The notes below the pieces were generated by a model. The model was given only the letters and a program-made list of their open reading frames with translations, ran no database searches and was not told where the DNA came from. A DNA stretch of 8,204 nt from assembly GCA_013139755.1 (NCBI GenBank), contig WTAG01000400.1:1-8204 (forward strand), written 5' to 3'. The position numbers and the translations under genes are program-made. Shown here one piece after another: positions 1 through 6,041 of the stretch. The stretch comes from Methylomarinum sp. (GTDB lineage Bacteria; Pseudomonadota; Gammaproteobacteria; Methylococcales; Methylomonadaceae). Each line of letters starts with the position of its first letter. The stretch's first letter is position 1.

Positions 1-120
1 CCAGCTCTTTAAGAATTTCTTCTTATGAGGAATCTTCAGGATTTGTATCTTTTAATGCTACAGCTCCAGCATCAAGTACAATGACTATCTGCTGGATACA
101 AATCCTACATTCACAAAATA
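1..120 (-). pseudogene. Possible decayed reading frame at left edge (antitoxin-like tail)
   Basis: Read on the minus strand from about 119 leftwards, one frame gives a protein-like stretch containing VIVLDAGAVALKDTNPEDSS, then a TAA at 23-25, then EEILKEL running off the window. The frame has no plausible start codon. The PEDSS-x-EEILKEL pattern resembles the start of small antitoxin-type proteins (a proline, an acidic pair, then an amphipathic helix), where the residue at the stop is often aromatic; one base change from TAT to TAA would explain the break. The stretch also contains the 12-bp inverted repeat described separately, so the coding look may be chance. This is a weak call based on remembered family appearance, and the rest of the gene is outside the window. 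Confidence 0.2.
38..106. repeat. 12-bp perfect inverted repeat with nested inner stem
   Basis: AGGATTTGTATC at 38-49 is the exact reverse complement of GATACAAATCCT at 95-106, 45 bases apart. Inside it, CCAGCA at 66-71 pairs with TGCTGG at 90-95, sharing one base with the outer arm. A transcript on either strand could fold into a long stem with a lopsided internal bulge and a loop of about 18 bases. It lies just 3' of the small minus-strand gene that ends at 122. It has no following T-run, so it is not a typical terminator. It could be the end of a small mobile element or a structured RNA. Confidence 0.5.
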
Positions 121-121
121 A

Positions 122-409
122 TTAATCCTCAGCAATCCACTCTTGCAATGCAACAATAATCTCTTTTGCCTGCTTTTCACTGGAAATGTTGAATTTAGAT
201 TTTTGTGAGTATTCACCATTTCTTTTTTGATAGCGACGAATGGTAAACTTATCAGGGCCGTATTCTTCTTTGGTACGATTCCAATCTTGATATCTATAAA
301 TAACCGTTGCCCAAGCGCCTTTACTTAAGACCTTCTTATCTAACTCCTTAACAGTTTCTATACCACCATCTTCATAGCTTACCGTTAATTCTTCTACTAT
401 TTCAGCCAT
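122..409 (-). CDS. Small conserved-type protein, possible PC4-like ssDNA-binding fold
   Basis: The product is a soluble protein of 95 residues from the preferred start, with no signal peptide or membrane segment. An ATG two codons upstream (415) would give 97 residues, but it lies only one base from the AGGTGG at 417-422, while the ATG at 409 is seven bases away; the protein then begins MAEIVEELTV. Its second half reads as beta strands (ATVIYRYQDW, DKFTIRRYQKRNGEY, SKFNIS) followed by a helix (SEKQAKEIIVALQEWI). That order and the basic-aromatic strand FTIRRYQKR recall the PC4/YdbC-type nucleic-acid-binding domain. This resemblance is an inference from pattern, not a demonstrated homology, and the function is unknown. 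It lies 62 bases downstream of the YVTN gene on the same strand, and its own Shine-Dalgarno site allows independent translation. Confidence 0.8.
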   Translation of the reverse strand: MAEIVEELTVSYEDGGIETVKELDKKVLSKGAWATVIYRYQDWNRTKEEYGPDKFTIRRYQKRNGEYSQKSKFNISSEKQAKEIIVALQEWIAED

Positions 410-471
410 TATCATTCCACCTTAAATTAATTTTTCAGAAGTCTATCACAATATGTTAAAAAATGACGATG

Positions 472-1437
472 TTACTCTGTAATAAACAGACCAAATGCAC
501 GACTACCTTCACCTGTTTCAATCGTTTCCACCACTGTTAAGGTTTTTGCGTCGATCACCGAGACATTATTATCAAACCAGTTGGCAACATATACATATTG
601 ATCATCTGGATGTGTACTAATTCCTTCAGGCTTCTCCCCCACCTCTATGGTTGAAATAACCTTTTTTGTTATCGTATCAATAACAGAAACCGTACTGTCA
701 TCTTGGTTAGTTACAAATAACAAACTGTCATTTAATGCTAATGCTGTTGCATAAGGTCGCTCACCGACTTTTACTGTTGCGATAACTTTTAAATGACCTT
801 TATCCAAAACAGTCACATCATCACTTTCTACATTTGCGGTATAAACACGCTCACCTTTTTTATCTACTGATAAGCCAAAAGGGTGCTCACCTACTTTTGT
901 AGTATTTCTAATTCTCAGTGTTTTTAAATCTATCTGTGAAATAGTATCATCTACACGGTTAGCTACGTATAACCAGCGATTATCTAGGCTTACCATCATG
1001 CCTGAAGGTGATTTACCAACTTTGATCACTTTTATTAACTGAAAGTTCTGAGTATCAAACACAGAAACTGTATTTTCATACCAGTCAGCCACAAAGACAC
1101 GCTCACCTTTTGCGTCAACAGCAATACCTAAGGAAGCACCACCTACTTTTACATCCTTTATTTTCTGAAACGTCTGACTATCTAGCACAGAAAAACCACC
1201 GCCATTAGGTGTACTGATATATACCTGTTGTTGCTGATTATTAACAGCAACGCCAACTGGTTTTCCGGTTACTGATAGAGTTGTAATGACTTTATTACTT
1301 TGTGTATCAATAACAGAAACGGTGTTATCTAATTGATCAGTAATAAAAGCATAAGATGCTGAAAACAATTGAGAACTAAACAGGGAAATTGCTATTGCAA
1401 AAAATGACGTTATTTTTCTATTGTGAGATGTTTTCAA
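472..1437 (-). CDS. Exported seven-bladed YVTN beta-propeller protein
   Basis: This 321-residue protein begins with an export signal: basic residues (KTSHNRK), a hydrophobic run (about 9-25) and small residues ending near SASYA at about 30. The rest is seven tandem repeats of about 41-43 residues, each with a strand such as VYVAN or VFVAD, then NTVSVIDTQ-type and KVIxTIxVGxxPxG-type segments. This is the YVTN/YncE-like beta-propeller pattern; seven blades would close a full propeller. Such proteins sit in the periplasm or on the surface and usually act as binding scaffolds; some accompany PQQ-dependent oxidation systems. No catalytic residues are evident. The start is TTG at 1437: an in-frame TGA lies at 1447-1449 and GAGG at 1445-1448 is seven bases upstream of the TTG. 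It follows the MxaD-like gene on the same strand after 259 bases, so it may have its own promoter. The ligand is unknown. Confidence 0.9.
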   Translation of the reverse strand: MKTSHNRKITSFFAIAISLFSSQLFSASYAFITDQLDNTVSVIDTQSNKVITTLSVTGKPVGVAVNNQQQQVYISTPNGGGFSVLDSQTFQKIKDVKVGGASLGIAVDAKGERVFVADWYENTVSVFDTQNFQLIKVIKVGKSPSGMMVSLDNRWLYVANRVDDTISQIDLKTLRIRNTTKVGEHPFGLSVDKKGERVYTANVESDDVTVLDKGHLKVIATVKVGERPYATALALNDSLLFVTNQDDSTVSVIDTITKKVISTIEVGEKPEGISTHPDDQYVYVANWFDNNVSVIDAKTLTVVETIETGEGSRAFGLFITE

Positions 1438-1444
1438 GATATGA

Positions 1445-1448
1445 CCTC
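1445..1448 (-). promoter_or_regulatory. Ribosome binding site fixing a TTG start
   Basis: The minus strand reads TTGAGGTCATATC immediately before TTG AAA ACA. GAGG is seven bases from the TTG, and an in-frame TGA overlaps it, so no upstream ATG or GTG can be used. This supports TTG as the real start of the YVTN gene. Confidence 0.75.
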
Positions 1449-1477
1449 AATCAAAATCATTTAAAAGTTCAGGGGGA

Positions 1478-1504
1478 TTGAGCTTTATGCGCTAAATAGC
1501 TCAA
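1478..1504. repeat. Hairpin-forming inverted repeat upstream of the YVTN gene
   Basis: TTGAGCT at 1478-1484 is the reverse complement of AGCTCAA at 1498-1504, and an inner TTA/TAA pair (1485-1487 with 1493-1495) extends it. It lies about 40-67 bases upstream of the TTG start, so it could be a 5' leader hairpin or an operator. The rest of the 259-base spacer (1438-1696) shows a short CCAGTG/CACTGG inverted pair at 1551-1556 and 1580-1585 and the REP-like palindrome. No coding frame is evident in it. Confidence 0.4.
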
Positions 1505-1645
1505 GAATAGAGGTATTATTGCTGTTTTTTAGAGTACGACTACTAAGAAACCAGTGTACGAAATAAACTTTACATTTATCACTGGAATTGGACTTTAAAC
1601 GTACCCAGATCAGGCAAGGCTATAGCCACACTTCCAATTTTTGAA

Positions 1646-1675
1646 GGGTAAAGCGGACTAAAGTCCGCCCTACCC
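1646..1675. repeat. REP-like palindrome after the MxaD-like gene
   Basis: GGGTAAAGCGGACT at 1646-1659 faces AGTCCGCCCTACCC at 1662-1675 across two A residues. The inner seven pairs (GCGGACT/AGTCCGC) and outer five pairs (GGGTA/TACCC) are perfect, with one 2x2 mismatch (AA/CC) between them. In the minus sense it reads GTAGGGCGGACTTTAGTCCGC, a form much like dispersed extragenic palindromes of the kind moved by RAYT transposases. It starts 21 bases after the MxaD-like stop codon. No T-run follows on the minus strand, so termination is not clear, although such palindromes often stabilise 3' ends of transcripts. The REP assignment is from general recognition of the sequence form. Confidence 0.6.
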
Positions 1676-1696
1676 CTTTATAAAAAGAAATATAAA

Positions 1697-2296
1697 TTAT
1701 CTTTTCATTTTAATTTTAACGTCAGATGCGCTTGCACTTGAGTCAAATTTCTGTGCCAAACTAACCAAGCCATCTGTTAATACAGCTGTTACTGCTTCAT
1801 CAGCTGCTGCTTCATTTAACTCTTCTGGTGGATTGTTGTTTACATATCCACGGTAATAAGTAGCAACCCAAGTGACAACAGATTTACTGCCTTTACCTTT
1901 AACAGTCATTTTTGCAGCGTAATTTTCAACTGGTAAAACGGGAATATCTTCATCTTGTCCCGCATGTTGAATTGTCTTAACAGTCGTCATATCAGTAATT
2001 TTATACTTATATGTCATTTTGTCAGCTTTATAGTCTTTTAACTCTTCAGTAATCTTACCACCTTTTAAAGTTAAAACACGAACAGAACCTTTAGTGTTCC
2101 CATTGTCTGCAGTCGTATTAGTAATCGCTGGATGCCATGACATATCATCATAATTGCTAATAACATCCCAAACTTTGTCTGCTGATGCGTCAATAGAGAT
2201 AGTCGCTGTCATTTTACCGCGAACTGGACCATGAGCAATTGCAGTTGCAGAGAAAAACAATGCAGCCAAAGAAACAAATAACGCAATTTTTTTCAT
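1697..2296 (-). CDS. MxaD-like periplasmic SRPBCC protein
   Basis: The 199-residue product begins with a clear signal peptide (MKKIALFVSLAALFFSATAIA), probably cut after residue 21 to leave HGP at the mature N-terminus. The mature part fits the SRPBCC (START-like) fold: ISIDASADKVWDVISNYDDMSWHPAI (34-58), RVLTL (73-77), ITEEL (82-86), LPVENYAAKMTV (121-132), WVATYYRGY (143-151) and NPPEE (155-159), ending in a long helix. The HGP start, WHPA and NPP features match MxaD, the methanol-oxidation protein reported to help methanol dehydrogenase interact with cytochrome cL. The ORF could extend upstream to 2452, but the signal peptide and AGGAAG at 2301-2306, four bases before the ATG, fix the start at 2296. 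Residues about 103-118 look like extra sequence relative to the MxaD I remember. No dehydrogenase or cytochrome gene is in the window, so the partner is unknown and a symbol is not assigned. Confidence 0.85.
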   Translation of the reverse strand: MKKIALFVSLAALFFSATAIAHGPVRGKMTATISIDASADKVWDVISNYDDMSWHPAITNTTADNGNTKGSVRVLTLKGGKITEELKDYKADKMTYKYKITDMTTVKTIQHAGQDEDIPVLPVENYAAKMTVKGKGSKSVVTWVATYYRGYVNNNPPEELNEAAADEAVTAVLTDGLVSLAQKFDSSASASDVKIKMKR

Positions 2297-2336
2297 ATTA
2301 CTTCCTAAATTAATGGAGTTAAAAACCAAACAGCTA

Positions 2337-2342
2337 ATTATA
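2337..2342 (-). promoter_or_regulatory. Candidate -10 box for the MxaD-like gene
   Basis: On the minus strand this reads TATAAT, a perfect sigma-70 -10 hexamer, 40 bases before the ATG at 2296. The position 17 bases further upstream (AGGCGA) is not a recognisable -35 box, so if real the promoter is weak or activator-dependent. Confidence 0.3.
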
Positions 2343-2509
2343 AAACACTCTGATAATGCTCGCCTATGTATTATCCAAAATATTTTATTGCTACCAGGCA
2401 TCATTATTAAGGCTATTCGCTTAACCTTGTCTGAATACTGAAACAAAATCATTTATTACACTGATTGAGACGCTAGGGGAAATAAATTGCCGAGCACAAC
2501 GACAATATT

Positions 2510-2539
2510 TTGACTAAAGCTCAAAATTAACACCATAAC
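2510..2539 (+). promoter_or_regulatory. Candidate promoter for the diguanylate cyclase gene
   Basis: TTGACT at 2510-2515 and CATAAC at 2534-2539 are separated by 18 bases and match the sigma-70 hexamers at five and four of six positions. The start codon is 88 bases downstream. This 175-base divergent spacer (2453-2627) holds no gene, and its AT-richness makes chance matches likely. Confidence 0.25.
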
Positions 2540-2627
2540 ACACTGATATTAATATAAATAAAATTTAATGGCATGCGTTTAGCTAAATCCTGAGTAAGAT
2601 AAAATCCAAGACACTTAAGGTTGAGTC

Positions 2628-3530
2628 ATGAAAAAAAAACCAGGCAATTTAGCAGTAGTAAGCAACAATACTTTTGAGGCAACAAAAGCAACCAACTTAC
2701 ACCACTACGACATTAGCAGTGCTCTACAAACCACACTGGAATTTGATGAGTTAATTAAGATTTTCAGTAACAAAGTAAGTAACTTGGTTCCACATAATAG
2801 CTTTATTTATAATAATGAAGCGTTTGATTTACAAATAAGCCAAGGTATAGTCACCCAGCACTCTTGCACTTATGCGCTAAAAGTTGAACATTTGTCACTT
2901 GGCAGCTTAACCATCATGCGCCGCCAAAAATTTAATGACGATGAAATAAAACTTTTAGAAACACTACTCTGTAGCTTGATTTATCCATTAAAAAATGCAA
3001 CTTTATACAAGCAAGCCTTAAAGATGGCTTATACAGATCCGCTAACACAAACCAATAACAGAACGGCGTTTGATAACTCTCTGTCTCGCGAAATACAACT
3101 AGCAAACAGAAACTCTCGCCCATTATCAATCATCTTTTTTGATATTGATCATTTCAAAAATATCAATGATACTTATGGGCACGAATGCGGTGACATTGCT
3201 TTATCAACAGCAGCTAACTGTATTAAAGAAGCCCTTAGAGACAGTGACATTGTGTTTCGTTATGGAGGTGAGGAATTTGTTATTCTACTGAGCGATACTG
3301 ACCTTAATGGAGCGAAGGTTATTGCTGAAAGAATCCGTCAACAAATAGAAAACCACAGACTTGCTTATAACATGGAGATTTTAAAGTTAACTGCCAGCTT
3401 AGGCATTAGCAGCTTAAGAGGCAATGACAACAAGGATTCATTTATCAAAAGAGCTGATAATGCTATGTACCGTGCAAAAGACAACGGCAGAAATCAAGTT
3501 CAATTCGAATTGCCAGCGCAATTAGTCTAA
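2628..3530 (+). CDS. Diguanylate cyclase with degenerate GAF-like N-terminus
   Basis: The product (300 residues) should condense two GTP into cyclic di-GMP in the cytoplasm. The C-terminal GGDEF domain spans about 133-293: DPLT at 137-140, the metal-binding segment FFDIDHFKNIND at 170-181 (Asp172), the active-site loop RYGGEEF at 211-217, TASLGIS at 255-261 and the closing ADNAMYRAKDNGRNQ at 276-290. RDSD at 204-207 is an RxxD inhibitory site with the same spacing to GGEEF as in PleD, so product inhibition is expected. Residues about 25-125 resemble a small, degenerate GAF domain (helix ALQTTLEFDELIKIFSNKV, later LSLGSLTIMRRQKFNDDEIKLLETL) and probably form the input and dimer part. There is no transmembrane segment or receiver domain. 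TAAGG lies seven bases before the ATG. It is divergent from the MxaD-like gene. Confidence 0.93.
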   Translation: MKKKPGNLAVVSNNTFEATKATNLHHYDISSALQTTLEFDELIKIFSNKVSNLVPHNSFIYNNEAFDLQISQGIVTQHSCTYALKVEHLSLGSLTIMRRQKFNDDEIKLLETLLCSLIYPLKNATLYKQALKMAYTDPLTQTNNRTAFDNSLSREIQLANRNSRPLSIIFFDIDHFKNINDTYGHECGDIALSTAANCIKEALRDSDIVFRYGGEEFVILLSDTDLNGAKVIAERIRQQIENHRLAYNMEILKLTASLGISSLRGNDNKDSFIKRADNAMYRAKDNGRNQVQFELPAQLV

Positions 3531-3537
3531 TTCTTTA

Positions 3538-3626
3538 TGTTGGAGCATCCGTCCTAGTGGAGGTAATACTGAGGGGCAATCAGTGCTTATAGAAAAGAAC
3601 TGACACCGAATGCGGACACTCCTACA
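3538..3626. repeat. Long imperfect inverted repeat between dgc and fructosamine kinase
   Basis: TGTTGGAGCATCCG at 3538-3551 pairs with CGGACACTCCTACA at 3613-3626 at 11 of 14 positions. A smaller hairpin, ACTGA/TCAGT around GGGGCAA, lies inside it. In minus sense the right arm begins TGTAGGAG, a start seen in many REP-type palindromes. It fills most of the 122-base spacer and carries GCGGAC, also present in the palindrome near 1653. It could be a small non-autonomous repeat. A role as terminator is not supported because no T-run follows. Confidence 0.45.
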
Positions 3627-3652
3627 ACACGACTAATCCTGGGTTTTAGTTT

Positions 3653-4546
3653 ATGATTGAAACAACTGACTGGCAACAAATCTGCAAATCAATTGAAAAG
3701 GCTACCAAACAATCCTTTTCAATAAATAAAATCAGTCCTGTTTCTGGTGGCTGTATTAATTCTGCTTATCAATTGCATGGGCAAAACATCAGCTACTTTA
3801 TCAAGATCAATAAAGCTGCCTTAGTTGATATGTTTGCCGCTGAATCTTCAGGACTTAAAGAACTTGCTAAAGAAAAAACAGTTAAAGTACCCCAGCCTAT
3901 TGTTTATGGTGTTTCAGGTGAACATGCTTTTTTAGCTTTAGAAATGCTGACACTCGCTTCTGCAACTAAACCATCAGAACAACGACTAGCCCAACAACTT
4001 GCAGCATTACACCAAATCAAACAAGCATTTTTTGGCTGGCATCAAGACAATACCATTGGTTCAACAACACAATGCAATGATTGTTCTGATAACTGGGTTT
4101 CATTCTGGCGCATTAACCGTTTAGGCTTTCAACTATCCTTAGCTGAGAAAAATGGCTATAAAGGGAACTTAATCCATTCTGGTGAGAAATTATGTGAATT
4201 ACTGCATCATTTTTTTAGTGACTACCAACCTCAGCCATCATTATTACATGGTGATTTATGGTCAGGAAATGCAGCTGTAACCGAACAAGGTGAACCTGTC
4301 ATTTATGACCCTGCTTGTTATTATGGCGACAGAGAAGCCGATATAGCTATGACTGAATTATTTGGTGGTTTTAGTTCCAATTTTTATGCCGCTTATCATC
4401 AGTCTTATCCCTTAGATTCTGGTTATAGCTCTAGAAAAACTCTCTACAATCTATATCACATTCTAAATCATCTTAATTTATTTGGCGCTAGTTACCAGCA
4501 TCAGTCTCAACAGATGATTGATTATTTATTATCTGAAGTATTATGA
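3653..4546 (+). CDS. Fructosamine kinase family protein
   Basis: The 297-residue product belongs to the fructosamine/ketosamine-3-kinase family (E. coli YniA type), which phosphorylates sugar adducts on protein or free amines with ATP so that they fall apart, a form of glycation repair. Visible landmarks are the N-lobe SGGCIN (31-36), YFIKIN with the ATP-contacting Lys51, Glu64 in AAESSGL, the family signature FGWHQDNTIGSTTQ (127-140), WVSFWRINRLGFQL (148-161), the catalytic loop LLHGDLWSGN (197-206, catalytic Asp201) and the metal-binding DPACYYGDREADIAM (219-233). Length is normal for the family and all key residues are present. The Shine-Dalgarno is poor (GGG nine bases before the ATG), so it may be translated weakly or after the upstream dgc. 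It converges on the receiver gene with only 12 bases between stop codons. The true substrate is not evident. Confidence 0.92.
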   Translation: MIETTDWQQICKSIEKATKQSFSINKISPVSGGCINSAYQLHGQNISYFIKINKAALVDMFAAESSGLKELAKEKTVKVPQPIVYGVSGEHAFLALEMLTLASATKPSEQRLAQQLAALHQIKQAFFGWHQDNTIGSTTQCNDCSDNWVSFWRINRLGFQLSLAEKNGYKGNLIHSGEKLCELLHHFFSDYQPQPSLLHGDLWSGNAAVTEQGEPVIYDPACYYGDREADIAMTELFGGFSSNFYAAYHQSYPLDSGYSSRKTLYNLYHILNHLNLFGASYQHQSQQMIDYLLSEVL

Positions 4547-4558
4547 AAATACATCTAT

Positions 4559-4936
4559 TTAAAAGCTTCCAACAGCTAACTCTATGGCTGTAATCAACTG
4601 ACTAAAATCAATTGGTTTAATAATGTAGTCAAAAAAATCTGCCTCAAAACCTTTTTTTACATGATCAGGCATTGCATCTGCTGATACAGCAATGACAGGG
4701 ATCTTTTTCTCTAAATCAAACTGTTGTCTAATTTCCTTTAATGCTTGAAACCCATTCATTCCAGGCAAACCAATATCCATAAGAATGACTTTAGGCTTTA
4801 GTGTTTTCAGCATATCCAAGCCCTCTTCTGCATTAGGCACATCATACAACTCATATTGAGGCATACGACGTATAATCTTACGCATTAATAGCGTATTTGC
4901 AGGGCTATCTTCAATATAAAGAATCGGCATCGTCAT
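4559..4936 (-). CDS. Stand-alone receiver-domain response regulator
   Basis: This 125-residue protein is one CheY-type receiver domain with no output domain. The acidic pair is Glu9-Asp10, the phosphorylated aspartate is Asp54 (VILMDIGLPGMNG), the switch Ser is Ser85 (AVSADA) and the conserved lysine is Lys107 (IIKPID). EDSPANTLLMRKI resembles receivers from hybrid sensor kinases more than flagellar CheY. The start at 4936 is supported by AGGA at 4946-4949, nine bases away. It lies 80 bases after cheB on the same strand, so it is probably the last gene of the chemosensory operon and a phosphate acceptor or sink for the CheA hybrid. Whether it controls a motor, a partner protein or phosphate flow cannot be told. 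Confidence 0.92.
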   Translation of the reverse strand: MTMPILYIEDSPANTLLMRKIIRRMPQYELYDVPNAEEGLDMLKTLKPKVILMDIGLPGMNGFQALKEIRQQFDLEKKIPVIAVSADAMPDHVKKGFEADFFDYIIKPIDFSQLITAIELAVGSF

Positions 4937-5016
4937 CAGATTTAGTCCTATTTTGACTATTGGGTTACAAAGTTTATTTGCATGGTACTTTTTATCACCA
5001 GGCCTAATTACAACTA

Positions 5017-6033
5017 TTAAGCAAGTAAATAATTACAGATTTCTTCTACTGGCATGACTTTATTGACTGCATTTAATTTTATCGCCGCACTTGGCATGCC
5101 AAAGACTATACTGCTATGTTCATCCTGAGCAATTGTATAACAATTATTTTTATACATCGCTAATAATCCATCAGCACCATCAGTCCCCATTCCACTAAGA
5201 ATAATACCTACCGCTCGTCCCGAGCAAGATGTGGCCACCGAATCAAAAAGCCGTGATACTGAAGGCATAAAGCCATTTACTTCTCTATCATTGCATAATT
5301 CAATATGCAGTTTAGCCCCATCGCTTTGTATTTGGCAATGATAATTATCTGGTGCAAAATAAACAGTCCCAGCCTGTAGCTGCTCACCATTTTTCGCCAC
5401 TTTAATCTGTAATTCACAGGTTTCATTTAACCATTCAGCTAGCCCTTCTATAAAGCCCTTAGAAATATGCTGTGTTATCACAATAGGGGATGAGTAATTA
5501 CCGGGTAATGAAGCCAATATCTGTTTTAATACTTGCGGCCCGCCTGTCGAACTACCAATAGTCACTAGCTTATAATTGACTGTAGATTTTTTAGCTAGTC
5601 CCCCCGAAGACCTTCTCTTCAATCGTCTTTTAACCAATTTAACTTCAGCCATACATCGAATAGTATCCACTATATCTCTTTGTATTGAAGAAAATTTAGG
5701 ATCATAGATACTACATGGTTTTTCTAATACTGCTAATGCACCTTCATCAATTGCTCTAAAACCAATTTGTAACTCATCATCTATATTTGAGCTAATGACG
5801 ACAATAGGCTTTGGATTAGTAGACATAATAGTACGAATAGAAGTTATCCCGTCCATAACAGGCATTCTAATATCCATTGTAATCAGGTCTGGATTGAGTG
5901 CCTCAGTCATTTCGATAGCTTCCAGCCCTGTTTTTGCAACACCGATAACTTCAAAATCTTCTTCATTTTCTATAATGGCCGTTAATAAAACCCCAATCAC
6001 AGCTGAATCTTCAACAATTAATACTCTGATCAT
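5017..6033 (-). CDS. cheB: Chemotaxis response regulator protein-glutamate methylesterase CheB
   Basis: CheB removes methyl groups from glutamates on chemoreceptors (and deamidates glutamines) when its receiver is phosphorylated, resetting the signal. The receiver is at residues 1-105: Glu8-Asp9, phosphorylated Asp54 (LITMDIRMPVMDG), Ser81 and Lys105. A basic, serine-containing linker (about 131-152, KLVKRRLKRRSS) joins it to the esterase domain at about 155-338. The catalytic triad is visible as Ser162 (IGSSTGGP), His189 (ITQHIS) and Asp285 (LSGMGTDGADG). The length of 338 is normal. GAGAG, five bases before the ATG, overlaps the TAG of the upstream CheA gene; the 8-base gap suggests coupled translation. 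No cheR is seen in the window; a methyltransferase is expected nearby or elsewhere. Confidence 0.96.
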   Translation of the reverse strand: MIRVLIVEDSAVIGVLLTAIIENEEDFEVIGVAKTGLEAIEMTEALNPDLITMDIRMPVMDGITSIRTIMSTNPKPIVVISSNIDDELQIGFRAIDEGALAVLEKPCSIYDPKFSSIQRDIVDTIRCMAEVKLVKRRLKRRSSGGLAKKSTVNYKLVTIGSSTGGPQVLKQILASLPGNYSSPIVITQHISKGFIEGLAEWLNETCELQIKVAKNGEQLQAGTVYFAPDNYHCQIQSDGAKLHIELCNDREVNGFMPSVSRLFDSVATSCSGRAVGIILSGMGTDGADGLLAMYKNNCYTIAQDEHSSIVFGMPSAAIKLNAVNKVMPVEEICNYLLA

Positions 6034-6041
6034 AATGCTCT

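Noticed and set aside
2297..2452. 52-residue N-terminal extension of the MxaD-like protein
   Set aside because: The internal ATG at 2296 has AGGAAG four bases upstream and starts a textbook signal peptide; the extension lacks a good Shine-Dalgarno and would bury the signal.
2932..3129. Minus-strand ORF inside the diguanylate cyclase gene
   Set aside because: It lies fully antisense to a gene with intact motifs, and its translation shows no domain.
2628..3530. Identity as WspR
   Set aside because: WspR has an N-terminal receiver; this protein has none and is on the opposite strand from the CheA/CheB genes.
3567..3584. ACTGA/TCAGT hairpin as a terminator of the dgc gene
   Set aside because: The stem is only five pairs and no T-run follows.
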